Shown piece by piece: positions 1 to 11,801 of a stretch of DNA of 64,000 nt. A program made the translations under genes and the position numbers. A model generated the notes under the pieces. The model had not been told where the DNA came from and ran no database searches. It was given only the letters and a program-made list of their open reading frames with translations. Position 1 is the stretch's first letter, and each line of letters starts with the position of its first letter. This DNA is from Coniferiporia sulphurascens (lineage: Eukaryota > Basidiomycota > Agaricomycetes > Hymenochaetales > Hymenochaetaceae): positions 2,356,001 to 2,420,000 of the forward strand of contig NBBA01000004.1 of assembly GCA_002794785.1 (NCBI GenBank), written 5' to 3'.

Positions 1-670
1 AATTGTTGTTGCATTTCAACCTCAGATCACGACCGTGTTCGAGCCGGGCCACAGTTGAGGCCTTCACCAAGTGACCTGGAGATGCGTGGCGAGGGATAAT
101 TGATAACTTGATACTGTAGTTACCGCAAGTCGAAAACCTCTGCACAAGGCGTACGTGGTGGGTAATAATAAGAGATGAAGCGCCACACACACATGCTCAT
201 TCTATTTTCTTAGCCATATTTCACACATAGTATATTCCAGGGAAGATTGCCGCGAGAAATCGAAGTTCCTCAGAGAAGAACTGATATCGCGGAAGTACTG
301 ATAAGGAAATAAAACAGATCGCAGTTGATCAGCGTCCGTTCGGACTGTCGTCGTCAAGGTTGCTGGCCGGTTGGATATACACATCTCTTTCCTTTTCTCC
401 TCCGTTCGTGTCGTCGACTCACGCCCGTTCGCAGCAGCGCAACATTTCGCGGGCTTTTCCTGTACTTTTTGGCTTAAGTTATTCAGAGCCTGCTGCCTCT
501 GCCTAGACAATACCACCCCTTCAAGTTTGATGCCAAAAGTTTACTAGGTTCTTTCGACTTTCACGAAGGCCAGGAGATATCGCGTCTCCGCCGTCCATTC
601 TTTACCTGCCGACGCACGGTCCCCCGCCGACGACATTCTTTTTACTCATTTGAACCCTTCGCAAGACGAT
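1..670. other. Non-coding left edge and 5' flank of the SH3-like gene
   Basis: I see no supportable gene. The one open frame on the minus strand (about 202-516) is serine/arginine-rich, has no recognisable domain and starts at a non-ATG codon. The last 100 bases before the ATG at 671 are pyrimidine-rich and probably hold the core promoter and 5' UTR of the next gene. Confidence 0.5.
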
Positions 671-1687
671 ATGGCCCCGTCTGCTGATCTCCTGGAGCGC
701 TCTTCAGATCCATCTACCTCTGCGACAAAGAGTGGATCCTCTATTCCAAGCATAGCGATAGCTGGTTTTTGCGTCGCGGGCGTTCTGGTACTTGCCGTGT
801 CCATATGGCTGGGAATCACCTTTTATCGCAAACGGGAGAGGAGGAAACGAGAGGAGAAGCGTGGCTCTGCGTTCTTAACTGTCAAAGGCGTTATCAAAGA
901 GTCGTGCGTATCTCATGTTTATCGTACAGCTGTTTCCAGGTCTGATAGAGGTTTTCATTGAAGCTCCCTCGGCGTGAAAGGGACGGGCTTTTCAAGAGCG
1001 AACCTCACCGATTCGATTATTCTGCCGGAGAAGGCAATCATACGACCCGACGCGACCCCCGAAGAAATCCTCGACTACCACTCAGAGAACGGGAGCATGC
1101 CCCGCCCTTTTGCACCTTTCTCCTTTGCCCTCAACATGCAGGGCTATGCCCCCTCACCGTCCTCCACATCGTCTGCAGAAGCCCACGACAAGCGCGTCTC
1201 CACCCTCTCCTTCTCCGTCTCCTCCGCGCGTCTCCCAGGGCTCAACGCGCCCGCACACTCCGCCTCAGCGCTCAGCAGCGCCCGCTCGTCGCTTCGCTCC
1301 TCCTTCCTCAGCGCACGCGCCTCCGTCTTCTCCACCGCCTCGTCACTGCGCTCGGGTGGCAGCGGCGGTGCGGGCGTGCAGACGCGCGTCGTAAGGCAGG
1401 TGTTCACGCCGATCCTGCCCGACGAGCCAGTCCTCGCGCTCTCAGAACGCGTCGCCGTGCTCCGTTCATTCGACGACGGCTGGTGCATCATCGCGCGCGC
1501 GCGCCCCCACGCGCCTGCCGGTGAGACGGAGCTCGGCGCCGTCCCCGCGTGGTGCTTCGTCCGCCCGATGAAGGGCTTGCGCCCCGAGCGCCCCGTGCGC
1601 AGCTCGAGTCTCGGTGTGACCGTGCAGCTCGACGCGCTCGCCCCGGATCGCCCGCGCGACGATATCATCTCGTGGTCGAACTTCTGA
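671..1687 (+). CDS. Single-pass membrane protein with C-terminal SH3-like domain
   Basis: Two exons (671-903, 964-1687) encode about 318 aa. The 60-nt intron has a GTGCGT donor and removes an in-frame TGA at 959-961. The splice joins KES to SLGVKGTG in frame. Residues about 27-50 form one hydrophobic helix (SIAIAGFCVAGVLVLAVSIW), followed directly by a very basic stop-transfer run (YRKRERRKREEKR), so the N-terminus should be outside and the bulk cytosolic. A Ser/Ala-rich linker follows. Residues about 221-281 look like an SH3 fold, with [20 protein letters not shown], a central DDGWC and a closing GAVPAWCFV. SH3 domains bind proline-rich partners, so a cortical or signalling scaffold role is an inference. 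The start is the first in-frame ATG; the frame opens upstream only at a TTG. The specific family is not recognised. Confidence 0.72.
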
Positions 1688-3308
1688 GCGTACCCGCGTC
1701 ATCTGGAATGGCGCCCCCCACCCCGGGTGGTGGAATGTTTTACTTCCTCCCTCCTCCTTCCCCTCGAGCTCACGTTCGCTTTCTTTTTTCCCCCTCTTTC
1801 CTTTCTTGTTTCCCCCCTTTTTTGCGTCGGTCGCCTCCTGCGCGTCCGTCCGTCCGTCCGCTCTCCATACCTATACCGTTTACCGCTGTACTGTACGTCC
1901 TAGATATCTCAGTGTCTCGACGACGCAAATGTTCTCCCCTCGTAGCCGCGCGGCACGCATTCCTACGTCCGAGTCTTACATTCCCTCCCTTCCTCACCGA
2001 CTCGCCTAGGCTGCTCCAGCACATTCGCTTTCCCGGATAGGGGGACAGAGGAGAGGGGGGGTCACAACCTTCCCGCACTACCCGCCCCGAGCGCACGCGC
2101 GCACGCTGTATGCATTCATTTACCACTGGGAGTTACCAGTATCCCGCGGTAATTTTGAAATTTGATCGTAGTAGCGGACCCACGCTGCTCATATTCATTT
2201 TCACGGGTTCCTATCCACGCAATACTGTATACACATGTATATAACTTATCGTGTACCTACCGGAGCCCTTCATTTCCGTGACGGCACTTACTCACTCCGC
2301 GAGGGCCCGAAAATGGGCGTTGGGCGTCGGGAGCGCCAGCGCTGATTCTTTCTCGATATCCTCATCGTTTTTGATTTGAGTACCTACATACACCTGTTCC
2401 CATACCTGCGTCGTACGCATGTACTATTATTCCAAGGTAGCACGACAATGTCTATTCCAGCCTCAATACATCAGCCGAATACTCTTCGCATTAGCAGCAG
2501 GGGAATCTCCAGAGAACGAATGGTTTAAATAAGTAGCGTTTAACGTTCCCACCGAACGAGTTTGAAGAAAATTTCTCATCAGGATGAACCGTATTAACGA
2601 ATTACACTACACAAACAGCACAAAAGGGCAGTAAGGCCAGCGACAACCAGGCAGGCAAGGCAAGCGGAACGCAGGCAGGAGGAAGGTGAGACGTCCGAGA
2701 GCTTGCGATCGGATTGGGGAAAGTGGTCAAGTGGCTAGGGGCGCTATACAGAACGTGGTATGAGCAGTACGACGACATGGCGTATCGAACGAAGAGAGCG
2801 AAGCTCGAGAAACACATCAGCCCACGACCGGAGCCGTATATGTGCAAAAAGCAGGAGCGCTAGCGCTGGGAATGAGAGGGGGCGGCCCGGTGGACCGGAG
2901 GGCGGAGGCCTGGGAGATTTGCCTGGGCGCGCGAATAAATATCAGCCGGGATATACAGTGTAAGAAAGCAGTAGCAGTGCTGCTGCTGGAAGTGGGGATA
3001 GAAGTGGATTGGCTGATGGGGACGGGTGAGACGAACGTTCGGCGTATAGGGTCAAAAAGGCGAGTTGGGCGCACAAGTCGGACGGGAAACCGAGTAACGT
3101 CAAAAGCGGAACCGAGTCCGTGGGATCGAAAACGAGCAGAAAGCAGTGGAGAAAATAGATGCGATGTAAGGGTCCATCGCAGATAGCGAAATAAAGTACT
3201 GGAACGAGATGCAGGTAAGTAGACACGAGAATGTCAATGGCAAGAAGAGGTGACGCGTTAACAAGCGTTGAGATAGGCGGTAAAAACCCGTGAATATCGT
3301 TAGCTAGC
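1688..3308. other. Intergenic, convergent 3' ends
   Basis: This lies between the convergent SH3-like gene and the NPF-motif membrane protein gene. It begins with a strong CT-rich stretch (about 1740-1860), probably 3' UTR. Open frames here are low-complexity, mostly lack ATG starts and show no domain. Confidence 0.5.
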
Positions 3309-4763
3309 TCACAGCCCCTCATTGTGAAGTTCTATATCCGTGGGCGGAAGAGGAAAACGTCTGTAGCTTTCCCCATCGAGTACTACAGTGTCGGCCCCGG
3401 AAGTGCTGCTTTCAAGCGTATTGAAGCTGTGAGCACCGAAACTCACTGCGCTCGTACGTGGAGTCGGCATTACAGCGGCACTTAAGCGCTCCCGAGCCTC
3501 CTGCGGAGATATGTTGAGCGCGGCGATGAGCGACGCCATCGCGTGCTCGTTACTGTCCGCACGCTCATGTTGGATAACAGTAGCTTCAGCAGCGGCAAAT
3601 GCATCAGGGCGCGTGGTAAGATCTGTCTCGGCGGAGAAGAAAGAGGCCGAGGAGCCCGACCCTGCGCTCGGTGGCGGCGCCGGCTGGGAAAGAACTGTCG
3701 CAGCATCATCGAAGGGGTTCTGGTCAAGGAAGGGGTTCCGGCCAGCGCCGCGCTGGGTGATCGGCCCCTTGATCGTTTCCTGGGAGATACGGGACGTGTT
3801 CTGGCGTTGGGGCTCCTCGACTCCGCCGTACGCATCCTCAGCTCCGTCAGGACTGATGACCTCAGCCTCTTCCCATTTATGCAACGACGTCTCGACGGCC
3901 GGCGGGGTCTGATAGCTTACAACCATGCTTGAGCTCATCGGGCTATTGACGTGTCCGAAGTTCACCAAGCCACTTTCGCGCTTCAGAGAAAGGTACGAAG
4001 AGCCCTCTGCGGCCGTCTCGCCGTCCCACGATATCGGCGCACCCGGAGTACGCGCGAACGAGGGAGCCGCTGGCTGCCCAAATCCACGGGCAGTTCCCAT
4101 ATCTGAGTCCGTAAACTCGAGCTGTGGCGGCAACTCGGGGGTCTTGAATGTTTCCGAGAGCCCGAGTCCAGCGCCGTAGCTCTTGAACGTCTTAGTGCTC
4201 TTCGCACTCTTAACGGTGATCGAGCGTTCGACGGTTGTGGGCGATCCTGCAGCCGCCGGGACGGAAACCTGGGTCGTCTGCTTCATCGCATACTTCTCGT
4301 ACTTCTCGTCGTTATCTTTATCCTCCATCTTGACCCAGAGCTCTCGTCCACTCTTCCGGCGTTCCGCCTCATCCCCGTGCCGCTTCGCAGCCTCCCGCTT
4401 CTCCGAACGACGCCGCGAGCCCATACAGTAGATGAGCAGAAGGACAGCGCTCAACGCTACAAAGACGCCAACGCATATGCCGATGACAGCGCCTAACGAT
4501 ATCGAATTAGACGCTGCAGATGCTGTCGTAGCGGAGCTCCCCGCGGCTGAGCTAGACGACGTGGCGCTCCCCACTGATGGTGAAACGACGGGGGCATTGG
4601 TGGTCAGTGTATCCGAATCCAAGCCAGTCGGGGAACCAGACGCAAGGAGCGTGCCCGCGGTCGCGCCGTCGGTGGATACCGTCACAGCAGCACCAAAACC
4701 ACTGGCTGTCGGGACCGGTGGAACACTCGATACCTGGCGTTTAGCCAAAGCGCGATGGCGCAT
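3309..4763 (-). CDS. Single-pass membrane protein with NPF motifs, unknown function
   Basis: One uninterrupted reading frame of 484 aa from the ATG at 4763. A KR dipeptide at residues 8-9 could be a Kex2-type site. Residues about 20-88 are rich in Ser, Thr, Ala and Gly and should be an extracellular, O-glycosylated stalk. Residues about 90-114 (GAVIGICVGVFVALSAVLLL and neighbours) are the only transmembrane helix, followed by RRRSEKREAAKR. The cytosolic part has a charged segment (about 131-160), a Ser/Pro-rich region and two NPF tripeptides near 343-351 (RNPFLDQNPFDD). NPF motifs bind EH-domain endocytic adaptors, so regulated internalisation is plausible. A helical block near 408-428 (MASLIAALNISPQEARERLS) looks conserved. 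The layout recalls fungal wall-stress sensors, but there is no WSC cysteine domain, so no function is assigned. The frame stays open for 237 nt upstream of the ATG. Confidence 0.72.
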   Translation of the reverse strand: MRHRALAKRQVSSVPPVPTASGFGAAVTVSTDGATAGTLLASGSPTGLDSDTLTTNAPVVSPSVGSATSSSSAAGSSATTASAASNSISLGAVIGICVGVFVALSAVLLLIYCMGSRRRSEKREAAKRHGDEAERRKSGRELWVKMEDKDNDEKYEKYAMKQTTQVSVPAAAGSPTTVERSITVKSAKSTKTFKSYGAGLGLSETFKTPELPPQLEFTDSDMGTARGFGQPAAPSFARTPGAPISWDGETAAEGSSYLSLKRESGLVNFGHVNSPMSSSMVVSYQTPPAVETSLHKWEEAEVISPDGAEDAYGGVEEPQRQNTSRISQETIKGPITQRGAGRNPFLDQNPFDDAATVLSQPAPPPSAGSGSSASFFSAETDLTTRPDAFAAAEATVIQHERADSNEHAMASLIAALNISPQEARERLSAAVMPTPRTSAVSFGAHSFNTLESSTSGADTVVLDGESYRRFPLPPTDIELHNEGL

Positions 4764-7700
4764 TTTATCTTCAACGAAAAGAAAGGGAAAGGTAACGAAA
4801 AACACGAAAAAGAGTGTGAGTAGGTCGACGCCTGGGACAATAGAAGCAGTTATCAGAGATGAGTGAGTGGAACCACACGAGCGCCAGGGCCAGAACGTAC
4901 AGTCTACAGCATGAAGTTCGCCCAAGAGACGACAAGGTAAAGCTGACCAGCGATGTCGAAGCTGGCAGCGCTTAAGAAAAGACGGCGGCGGCGGTGACAA
5001 GGGGTGGCGACGACGACGACGACGATGGGAAGGGAGGAATACAACCTCTACGCGATGATCAATGGGGTTTATTGAATGGATGATAAAACGCGATTGCCGG
5101 GAAGCCGATACTCGTTCACGTGATCTATTCGGTCGCTTGCTTTGTTCTCATCAAATTCAATGCACTGCAGTTCTTTCGAACTGCATAGTCGAGTCTGGTC
5201 CTTCAAGACTTTTCAGACAATCTTTGCATCCCTTGTCTGCTTCAACCTGTTCTTAATGCTATCATGTGGAGTAGGAGACTTTGGCGGAAAAAATACGACA
5301 TCCCAACTCGGTTTTGCTTTCCGTATCGGCTCGGTTCCGCGTTCGAGCAGCGAACTCTTCCGGTCGTGAGCAAATATCTGAGGGAGGTGCTCGGCTGTTC
5401 CTCCAGGAACTCTCACTATCGTAACTGGTCTCAGTCGTCCCGTTGCCTTCAACTCACGCAAATTCGAACCTTCGGAACGCCAGTGAAACAATACTAAACA
5501 ATGGTGCGTCGTAACGCGTTGAAACTCGAATACAGGCGTATATAGAATTGCCTTGGTCGCTTCACTCGAGAGGCTACCGCCCCAAACACCCACTCGGAAG
5601 ATCAGATGCCAACGGAACCCTGGTCAAGATGGCGGCTGTGGCTCGAATAGTGCGGCCATTGATAGACGTTAGTAACAGCTGTGCATAGGACCGGCGATGG
5701 TCATTTATAAACCATCTTGATGCTGTAGCTAAAGTGCTGCATAATTCTGGAGAGAAAGATACCGAAAAGAATGTCCCACTGCTCGGATCCACAGTTGGCA
5801 ATGCGGCTCTGGTTAGTCACTGGATCGGATAGGCTTTAGCGGCCGTTTCCCAGTAACGGGTCATCCACAGTGCTGGAGTACTTTAATAGTGGTCAACACG
5901 AAGTCATGGGCAGGAAGGAACGGAAGACTACAGGTTTCGTTCGACCACTGGGTTAGCCTGTTCCGCCTTTTTTGGCGCATTTGTACTTTGTTTACTGACG
6001 CGCTTTATAAATGCAGCTTCTCTCTCTCTCATATCCTACTGCTCGTCGAGGGAGGGAAACGGGGCCCGCACTCGTATGACCGTAACTATCACTTGATTTT
6101 GGGGAAGCGTTGTTCAGTACCTCCCAAGGACTAAGCTCCCGCCAGAGAAGTTCATCCCACAAAAATTGCATGTGCTGTTTGCCTCGTTGTCATACGTCCA
6201 GCGGAGCCCTAGTGGGGGGGGGGGGGGCGAGCCATACTCCCCTATCCCTGACAAGCACCTTTCGTAACCGTTGCGCCAGAAATAGGCCCAGCCCCCTATT
6301 CGTTCAATAGTCAAGAGCCCATTGGAAAACAAACGAACAAACAACAAATGGCGAATTGACCCAACGACCTTTCTGCATCCCCTCTCCATAAGAGGCATAC
6401 CCACCAAGGAGCACAGAACCGCGTGAAGGGCGCGGAAAAGGCGGACGACCGCAGGATATACGCACCTACACAAAGCGCAGTCATAATCCACTCAGCAGAC
6501 AGTCAGAGGCATGTCCACAGTAACCACCTCTTTCCACAGCCTGGGTATACTTACGCGTAATTAACCAGGACGGCCGCACCGTATATCGCACGGGGGAGGA
6601 GCAAAGCATGGTACCGAGAGCGCGGCTCGTGCATCGTATTTCCGAATTTTAATATAAGCAGTATCATCATCGGCTTTTCTCTTCCCAGCCTTTATTACAA
6701 ACCTGCAACGAAACTCAGGAATTCTGTCACCTAACGAGGGTGACGGTAAAAACTGAGAGGGGGGGCGATACATCATATCGCAGTATTTTTCCGAATTATG
6801 CGGACTCGCGGAGTGAGGGTGGGTTGATTGAGGTGTGAGAGACGCCGAGTCTCTCCGGTGCCAATGCATGGTCTTGGTCACGCGGGGGGAACTATATCCA
6901 CCAAGCCAGCGCCCTCAGAGACTGTGGAATAGAGTATCCTCCCAGCTTGAGGAGCGCGAACGCGAACATCAAAGACAAGATATTTGTGGCACAGTTGTGC
7001 TATTCAATCGTTATCGCATCTTCGCCCACAACTCGGAGGTGGCCGAAGGGGAGATACATCTCGAGATTTCCCTGTAAGCCGCGAACTAGCGGAACCCTCT
7101 AGGTCTAGGATCTCTCCTCCGGATCTGAAATCTAGAACATATGATAGTCGAGAGAAACTCTTCCCGTATCGCTGAGCGAAGCGAACTGTGACCTTTTCTG
7201 AGACAAGGTTGGGGAGCAGGTAATTGAGTAGCGTGTCCACATGTCGATTGTTGAAACACATTTAGCTTCAACAGACTTCACGCCCCACGCTCATGAAATC
7301 AGGTTCTCAAGAACAGGAAGACTCAACCCACACCCAAGTCCTATCCCAAGATTCCCAAGTACGCACGTCCGCGCCGGCCGGCAGCTCGTAAGAACAGAAT
7401 CCGAAGATAAAAAGTAGATAATTTTACGTATCGCCCCCGAATACCGATCACGGTACCAGCGTAATCAATCAATGCTCGGGAGGTGAGGAGGGAGGAAAGG
7501 GGCCAGCCGACCAGCCTCCAGAAGCCAGAAGCGCTCCCGTCCCCGCCACCGGCATCAGTCCGGATGTTCGCGCACCGCGCCCCTAGATGGAACGCAGGGC
7601 TGCGCGTCATACAGATCGCAGCGATAATCAAGCGTTTCATACCCCTTCCTCAGTAGTGCATGATGGGCCTGGGTCTGATATGCAGGGTTTACGACCGCTT

Positions 7701-8337
7701 TGACTTATGTCGTCTTTGTGCCGTCACTGTGGTCCGCGAGGAACTTTAAGGTACGGACTTGGTACTAGCAGTCTTCGGCCGAAAGGGAGCAGCTGTATTG
7801 GGACAGCTCGACGCCGCTGTCAGTGGTGAAGACAAAGGCCGGGTCAGGGCATTACGGGCTGATTCAGCGTAGAGTGGAAGAAGCGGGTATTTTCGGCCAC
7901 AAGAACTGAAGAGCAGTATCTCAGGCCCGGGGGCGCGCGGTCAAGCGCGCTCTATGAAACAGGCGAGAGGCAGCAGCCCAAAGTAACCTTCACGCCATCA
8001 GACGGAGGGAATGTTCAGGACCTAAGTTATATTGTTCTTCTCTGCGCTACGGCGCTAAGCGCAGAGATGGGGAAGACTACCGTGACTGGCGGCAAGAATT
8101 CAGACAATTACAATTAGGTAAAAAGCAGGCGGGGGGGAGGGGGGGAGAGGCGTTCAATTAACGTGACCCTGATGCGCATACTGTACGCCCAAAAGAGAGG
8201 CCTAACAACGGGGCGGCGCATCCAATTCGACGCCACGAACTAATTAATATGTGCAGCTGCCACTGGCACCACCAGAGACGGCGCAAGGATCTTCCGGAGC
8301 GGGTTTTGTATTGTAAGAAGCAACGGCAGCCAGCGCA

Positions 8338-8378
8338 GAAGCAGGAGCAGAAGCAGAAGCAGAAGCAGAAGCAGAAGC
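8338..8378. repeat. AGCAGA hexanucleotide array
   Basis: About six to seven near-perfect copies of AGCAGA. The same hexamer occurs in opposite orientation near 12460, and both sites carry the word CATCCACTGGCA close by, which suggests a shared origin. Confidence 0.85.
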
Positions 8379-9694
8379 GGAGAGTGTACTTAGTGGGCTG
8401 ATTGCCGTTGCCATCCACTGGCACATCTGAAGCCAGCTCGGCAGCGCCCATTTGTTTATTTATATTTTAGCCGCTTCGAAACAGGAGATCTAGAGAGAAG
8501 ACGTGACAGCGAGAAGGCACGAACGATATTACGTCCGTTCGTCGATAGTGCCCCTTTCGTCTCGCTAACGTCTGCGAGAATAGCGAAATGTGAATGCGCT
8601 TGCTTCTACTCTAGATCTCCCAGGCCACACGAGTGCTTTGCCCCCCCCCGGGTTGATATTAACGCGTCGATTGATAGATATCTTCTAGGTCCAGCATCTT
8701 CCCGGCGGGTCAGCCGCCGCAGTACACTCGGTCGTTATCCAGCGCCACATGAGTACTGGAGCCTTTTGCGACGCAAGCACGGTGATAAGTGGAGACTAGC
8801 TTGAATGCAGCTTCAAGTTCCTGGCTCGAGCTGTGTTAATTTAAGAACCGCCGCAAGACCGACGCTCACTAGTTCTGACAAAACTTGAACGGAGTCCGGT
8901 CCGGCGTCTCGGTCTCGGCTAGAGCCTGGCGGACTAGCTAGGCTTCACGTGTTCTATATATTTATATGCACGTGACGGACGCGCACGCGTAGCACACCGG
9001 GCGCGCAAATATTTTATTTGAGTTTGAGGTTCAGACGCCGACACCGGGCCACCGGGCCACCGACCGATACCGATGCTGAGCTCTCAGCTCTCTTTCCCTC
9101 GCTCAAAAAAAATATCAAGACTTGCCTCAAAATACGCCTCTCGACAGGCAAGTCCCCACTGAACATGCATATGGATGTACAGTACATGAGTTTATGCGGA
9201 TGATCTGAGTCCGAGTCCGAGTCTTCCGCAACTTGAACTCAGAGCGGGTGTTTCTGTTTCTTTCTGATAGTTTCGGCCTGGAACCTGGAACCTGGGTCCA
9301 GGGCGACATATCGAACGACTCGGATGAACAATGCAATAGTTCATAATACTCAGGCTGCCGGGGTACTAGTATGGAAATAGTTGACTTCAGGGCGGCGAAG
9401 AGTCGAAGAGTCGCAGAGTCCGAATGAACCACTGGCACTGGCACTAGTACTGTCGTTGTGAATGACTCGGAACGCTCTAGATCTGTACATCACAGTGTGG
9501 CGAAAGGCAAAAGAAAAAAACTTCAAGTTTGCAAGAGCCTGACTCGGAGGATGGGAGGAGGGGGAGGGGGGCAACTGATACATGTACACTACTGTGCAAA
9601 AAATAATAATGAAATAATAAAAGTAAACTAATAAACTGAAAACTGAAACACCTACAAGGCGGTTATTTCTTTCAAGAGACTCGGACGTGAAAAA

Positions 9695-9719
9695 CACAAT
9701 ACAATACAATACAATACAA
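9695..9719. repeat. ACAAT pentanucleotide array
   Basis: About five tandem copies of ACAAT in otherwise gene-free DNA; a simple microsatellite. Confidence 0.85.
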
Positions 9720-10238
9720 GTATGTCCGGCCCGGGTGTGTACACGTGAGGAATTCAATAAGCAATAAGCAAAAGAGCTTGAGCGGCACTGGTACTGGCAG
9801 CGCCGCGAAACTGCCAGTGAAAAATGCAGTTTGCACGACTCGGACGGTATGATGATGATGGAAGGGGGGGGAATCACACGATAGTACAGTAAGTAGTACA
9901 AGAAGTAGATTCGTTACAACGGTTACAGTTACAGTTACATATATATATACTGTATATATGACTAGAATAACGACTTACAACTTACAACAACAATAATGAA
10001 GACGACGACGATGACGACACCGGCATCCAGAGCGCACGAGTATGGTACTGTACTGTCCGCAAACTTGAATACAAAAAAGAGAAAAAAAAGAGAAACCCAA
10101 CTGATTAATACATATAGTGATTATGATGATTCTCCACAATCCTGCAATCACCGAATCACCGAATCACTAAATCACCATCTCACAGGATTCACGCTTCACC
10201 GAATCACCGAACCAACCGAACCAACCAATCCAACCGCA

Positions 10239-11801
10239 TCACGAAACAACAGCAGCAAGGATCGCAAACACCTCACTCTGACGATCGCGGAACGCGCGCA
10301 GCTTCGTCATCCCGAGCGCAAGCGCGTTGATCCGGTTCGCAAGTGCGATCGCGCGGCCTTCCACGCTCCGCCTGCGCGCGCTCTCCCCGCCCTCGCCCTC
10401 TTCTTCACTTTCACTTTCCCCGTCATCGTCATCGCTGTCACCCTCGTAGCTCCCTCCCGCACCGCGCCTCCTCCGCCTCCGCCCACCGTACCGCTCAGCC
10501 CCAACCCCGCGTTCAAGCATCCGCCGCACGCGCTCCACACGCGGCTCCGGCAACGCCCCCCCAGCGTCCCTCCCAATCGCCTCAAGCGCGCGCTGCGTAT
10601 CCTCCTCCTCCGCCTCGCGCACTGCCGCCCCCAACGCGCCGAGCTCGCGCATAAACGGCTGTAGTGCGCGCGGGCACTGTGCAAGCGTTAGCGGTGCGCC
10701 GAGCACGCCTGTCACTACTACTTCCGTGTCGGCGTCCCTTCCACCGGGGTGTGCGTATGTCCGTGTGCGTGTGCGCGCGACGTCGAGGATGGCGAGGGCG
10801 ACGCTGGCGAAGTATGCGCGAGGGGGGTCGTGTCGCATGAGCCGCCGTACATGCGTGTGCGAGACGAGGACGTCGGCGAGGGAAGCGTAGAGCGTTTCGC
10901 GGATGAGCGTTAGAGCGGGCGCGTCGTCTGCGAACGAAGATGAGGATGAGGACGGAGTTGGGGACAATGGGGTGGATGGAGACATGGGTGATGGGGACGT
11001 GCGCGCGGGGGAGGGCGTGCGCGAGCGTGAGCGTTGGAAGTTCGACATAATGGGTGACGTTGGGAGCTGGAGGAACGTAGATGCCGACGCTGGAGGTGAG
11101 GAAGGGGGCGAAAAGGATGTGGATGTGGGCCATTTCGGCGAAGGTGTCGGAGAGGGCGAGGGAGACGGCGAAGGCTCGTACTCTGGCGGGGGCACGAAGC
11201 CCGCAATGACACGATGTGCACCGGGGCGCGGAGCGCGTCCGGCATCGAGCGCTGTCTGGAGGTCTGCGGCGTAGCGGTCTTGGAACGAACGGCGCTGGCT
11301 GATCTCAATCGCGACGGCGCGGAGCTCAGCGGCGATACGCGGGAGCTGCTTTGAGCCTTCTCCCTCCACCGCCGCAGCGGGGTCGCGTCCGCAGATTATA
11401 CGTGCGAGGGCATGCTGCTGCGCGGGAGCGAGGCCCTGGATGATGGGGACTGTGTGCGCCCAGACGCGGAGGAAGGAGACGAAGGGCTGTGGGCAATTGG
11501 TGAGTGTGAGGTCGACCTGCGGGAAAGCTTTGCCTGTGCGCGGGAGGGGCACGGAGGGAGGGTCGGTCCTACAACGCAGTGCAGCGAAGTAGAGACAGAG
11601 TGCAGGACCTGGGTGCGCATATGAGTGAGCTGAGGTGGGAAGAAATAAGGTGACGGACGGACCTGTGATCATGATATCTGCCTCTGCGCTGCTAAGGAGC
11701 TCGGCATCAAGGAGACGCTCTGCCTTTGCCTGGGAGAGGGAGGACTTGAGGTAGCTGTGGAACGCATCGGAGACGAGCTGCTCGTCGAGTCTGTCGGTCA
11801 T
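10239..11801 (-). CDS. Conserved-looking protein of unknown function with Pro/Ser-rich linker
   Basis: Two exons (11801-11663, 11533-10239) give about 477 aa. The 129-nt intron has a GTCCGT donor and a CACAG acceptor and joins ADIMIT to GKAFPQVDLT. The intron is a multiple of three and has no stop, so unspliced RNA would also give a full-length protein with 43 extra residues. The N-terminal 160 residues are predicted helical with conserved-looking runs (FVSFLRVWAHTVPIIQGLAP). A long linker of Pro, Ser and Thr follows, with SPSP and TPSP repeats. The C-terminal half starts near DDAPALTLIRETLYASLADV and contains an Arg-rich block and an Asp/Glu/Ser acidic tract. No transmembrane helix, signal peptide or known catalytic motif is visible. 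The start is the first in-frame ATG. Confidence 0.6.
   Translation of the reverse strand: MTDRLDEQLVSDAFHSYLKSSLSQAKAERLLDAELLSSAEADIMITGPSVTLFLPTSAHSYAHPGPALCLYFAALRCRTDPPSVPLPRTGKAFPQVDLTLTNCPQPFVSFLRVWAHTVPIIQGLAPAQQHALARIICGRDPAAAVEGEGSKQLPRIAAELRAVAIEISQRRSFQDRYAADLQTALDAGRAPRPGAHRVIAGFVPPPEYEPSPSPSPSPTPSPKWPTSTSFSPPSSPPASASTFLQLPTSPIMSNFQRSRSRTPSPARTSPSPMSPSTPLSPTPSSSSSSFADDAPALTLIRETLYASLADVLVSHTHVRRLMRHDPPRAYFASVALAILDVARTRTRTYAHPGGRDADTEVVVTGVLGAPLTLAQCPRALQPFMRELGALGAAVREAEEEDTQRALEAIGRDAGGALPEPRVERVRRMLERGVGAERYGGRRRRRRGAGGSYEGDSDDDDGESESEEEGEGGESARRRSVEGRAIALANRINALALGMTKLRAFRDRQSEVFAILAAVVS

Larger units (their letters stand above)
4764..10238. other. 5.5-kb intergenic DNA with microsatellites
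   Basis: I find no supportable gene here. Open frames are short, arginine- or serine-rich, and start mostly at non-ATG codons. The stretch holds simple-sequence runs: a G homopolymer near 6212-6226, an AGCAGA array near 8340, an ACAAT array near 9700 and AT runs near 9935. It also has scattered TACTAGTA palindromes and TCCGAGTC motifs. Two CACGTG E-boxes flank an AT-rich core at 8945-8975. Confidence 0.5.

Noticed and set aside
6212..6226. Run of consecutive G residues as a possible G-quadruplex
   Set aside because: A lone homopolymer without spaced G-tracts is as likely to be slippage or assembly noise.
9350..9901. A 183-codon minus-strand frame
   Set aside because: It is Tyr/Ser/Ile-rich, starts at a non-ATG codon, and spans microsatellite DNA.
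10307..11308. Open frames overlapping the unknown gene on both strands
   Set aside because: They are Arg/Pro/His-rich shadows of the GC-biased coding frame, without recognisable motifs.
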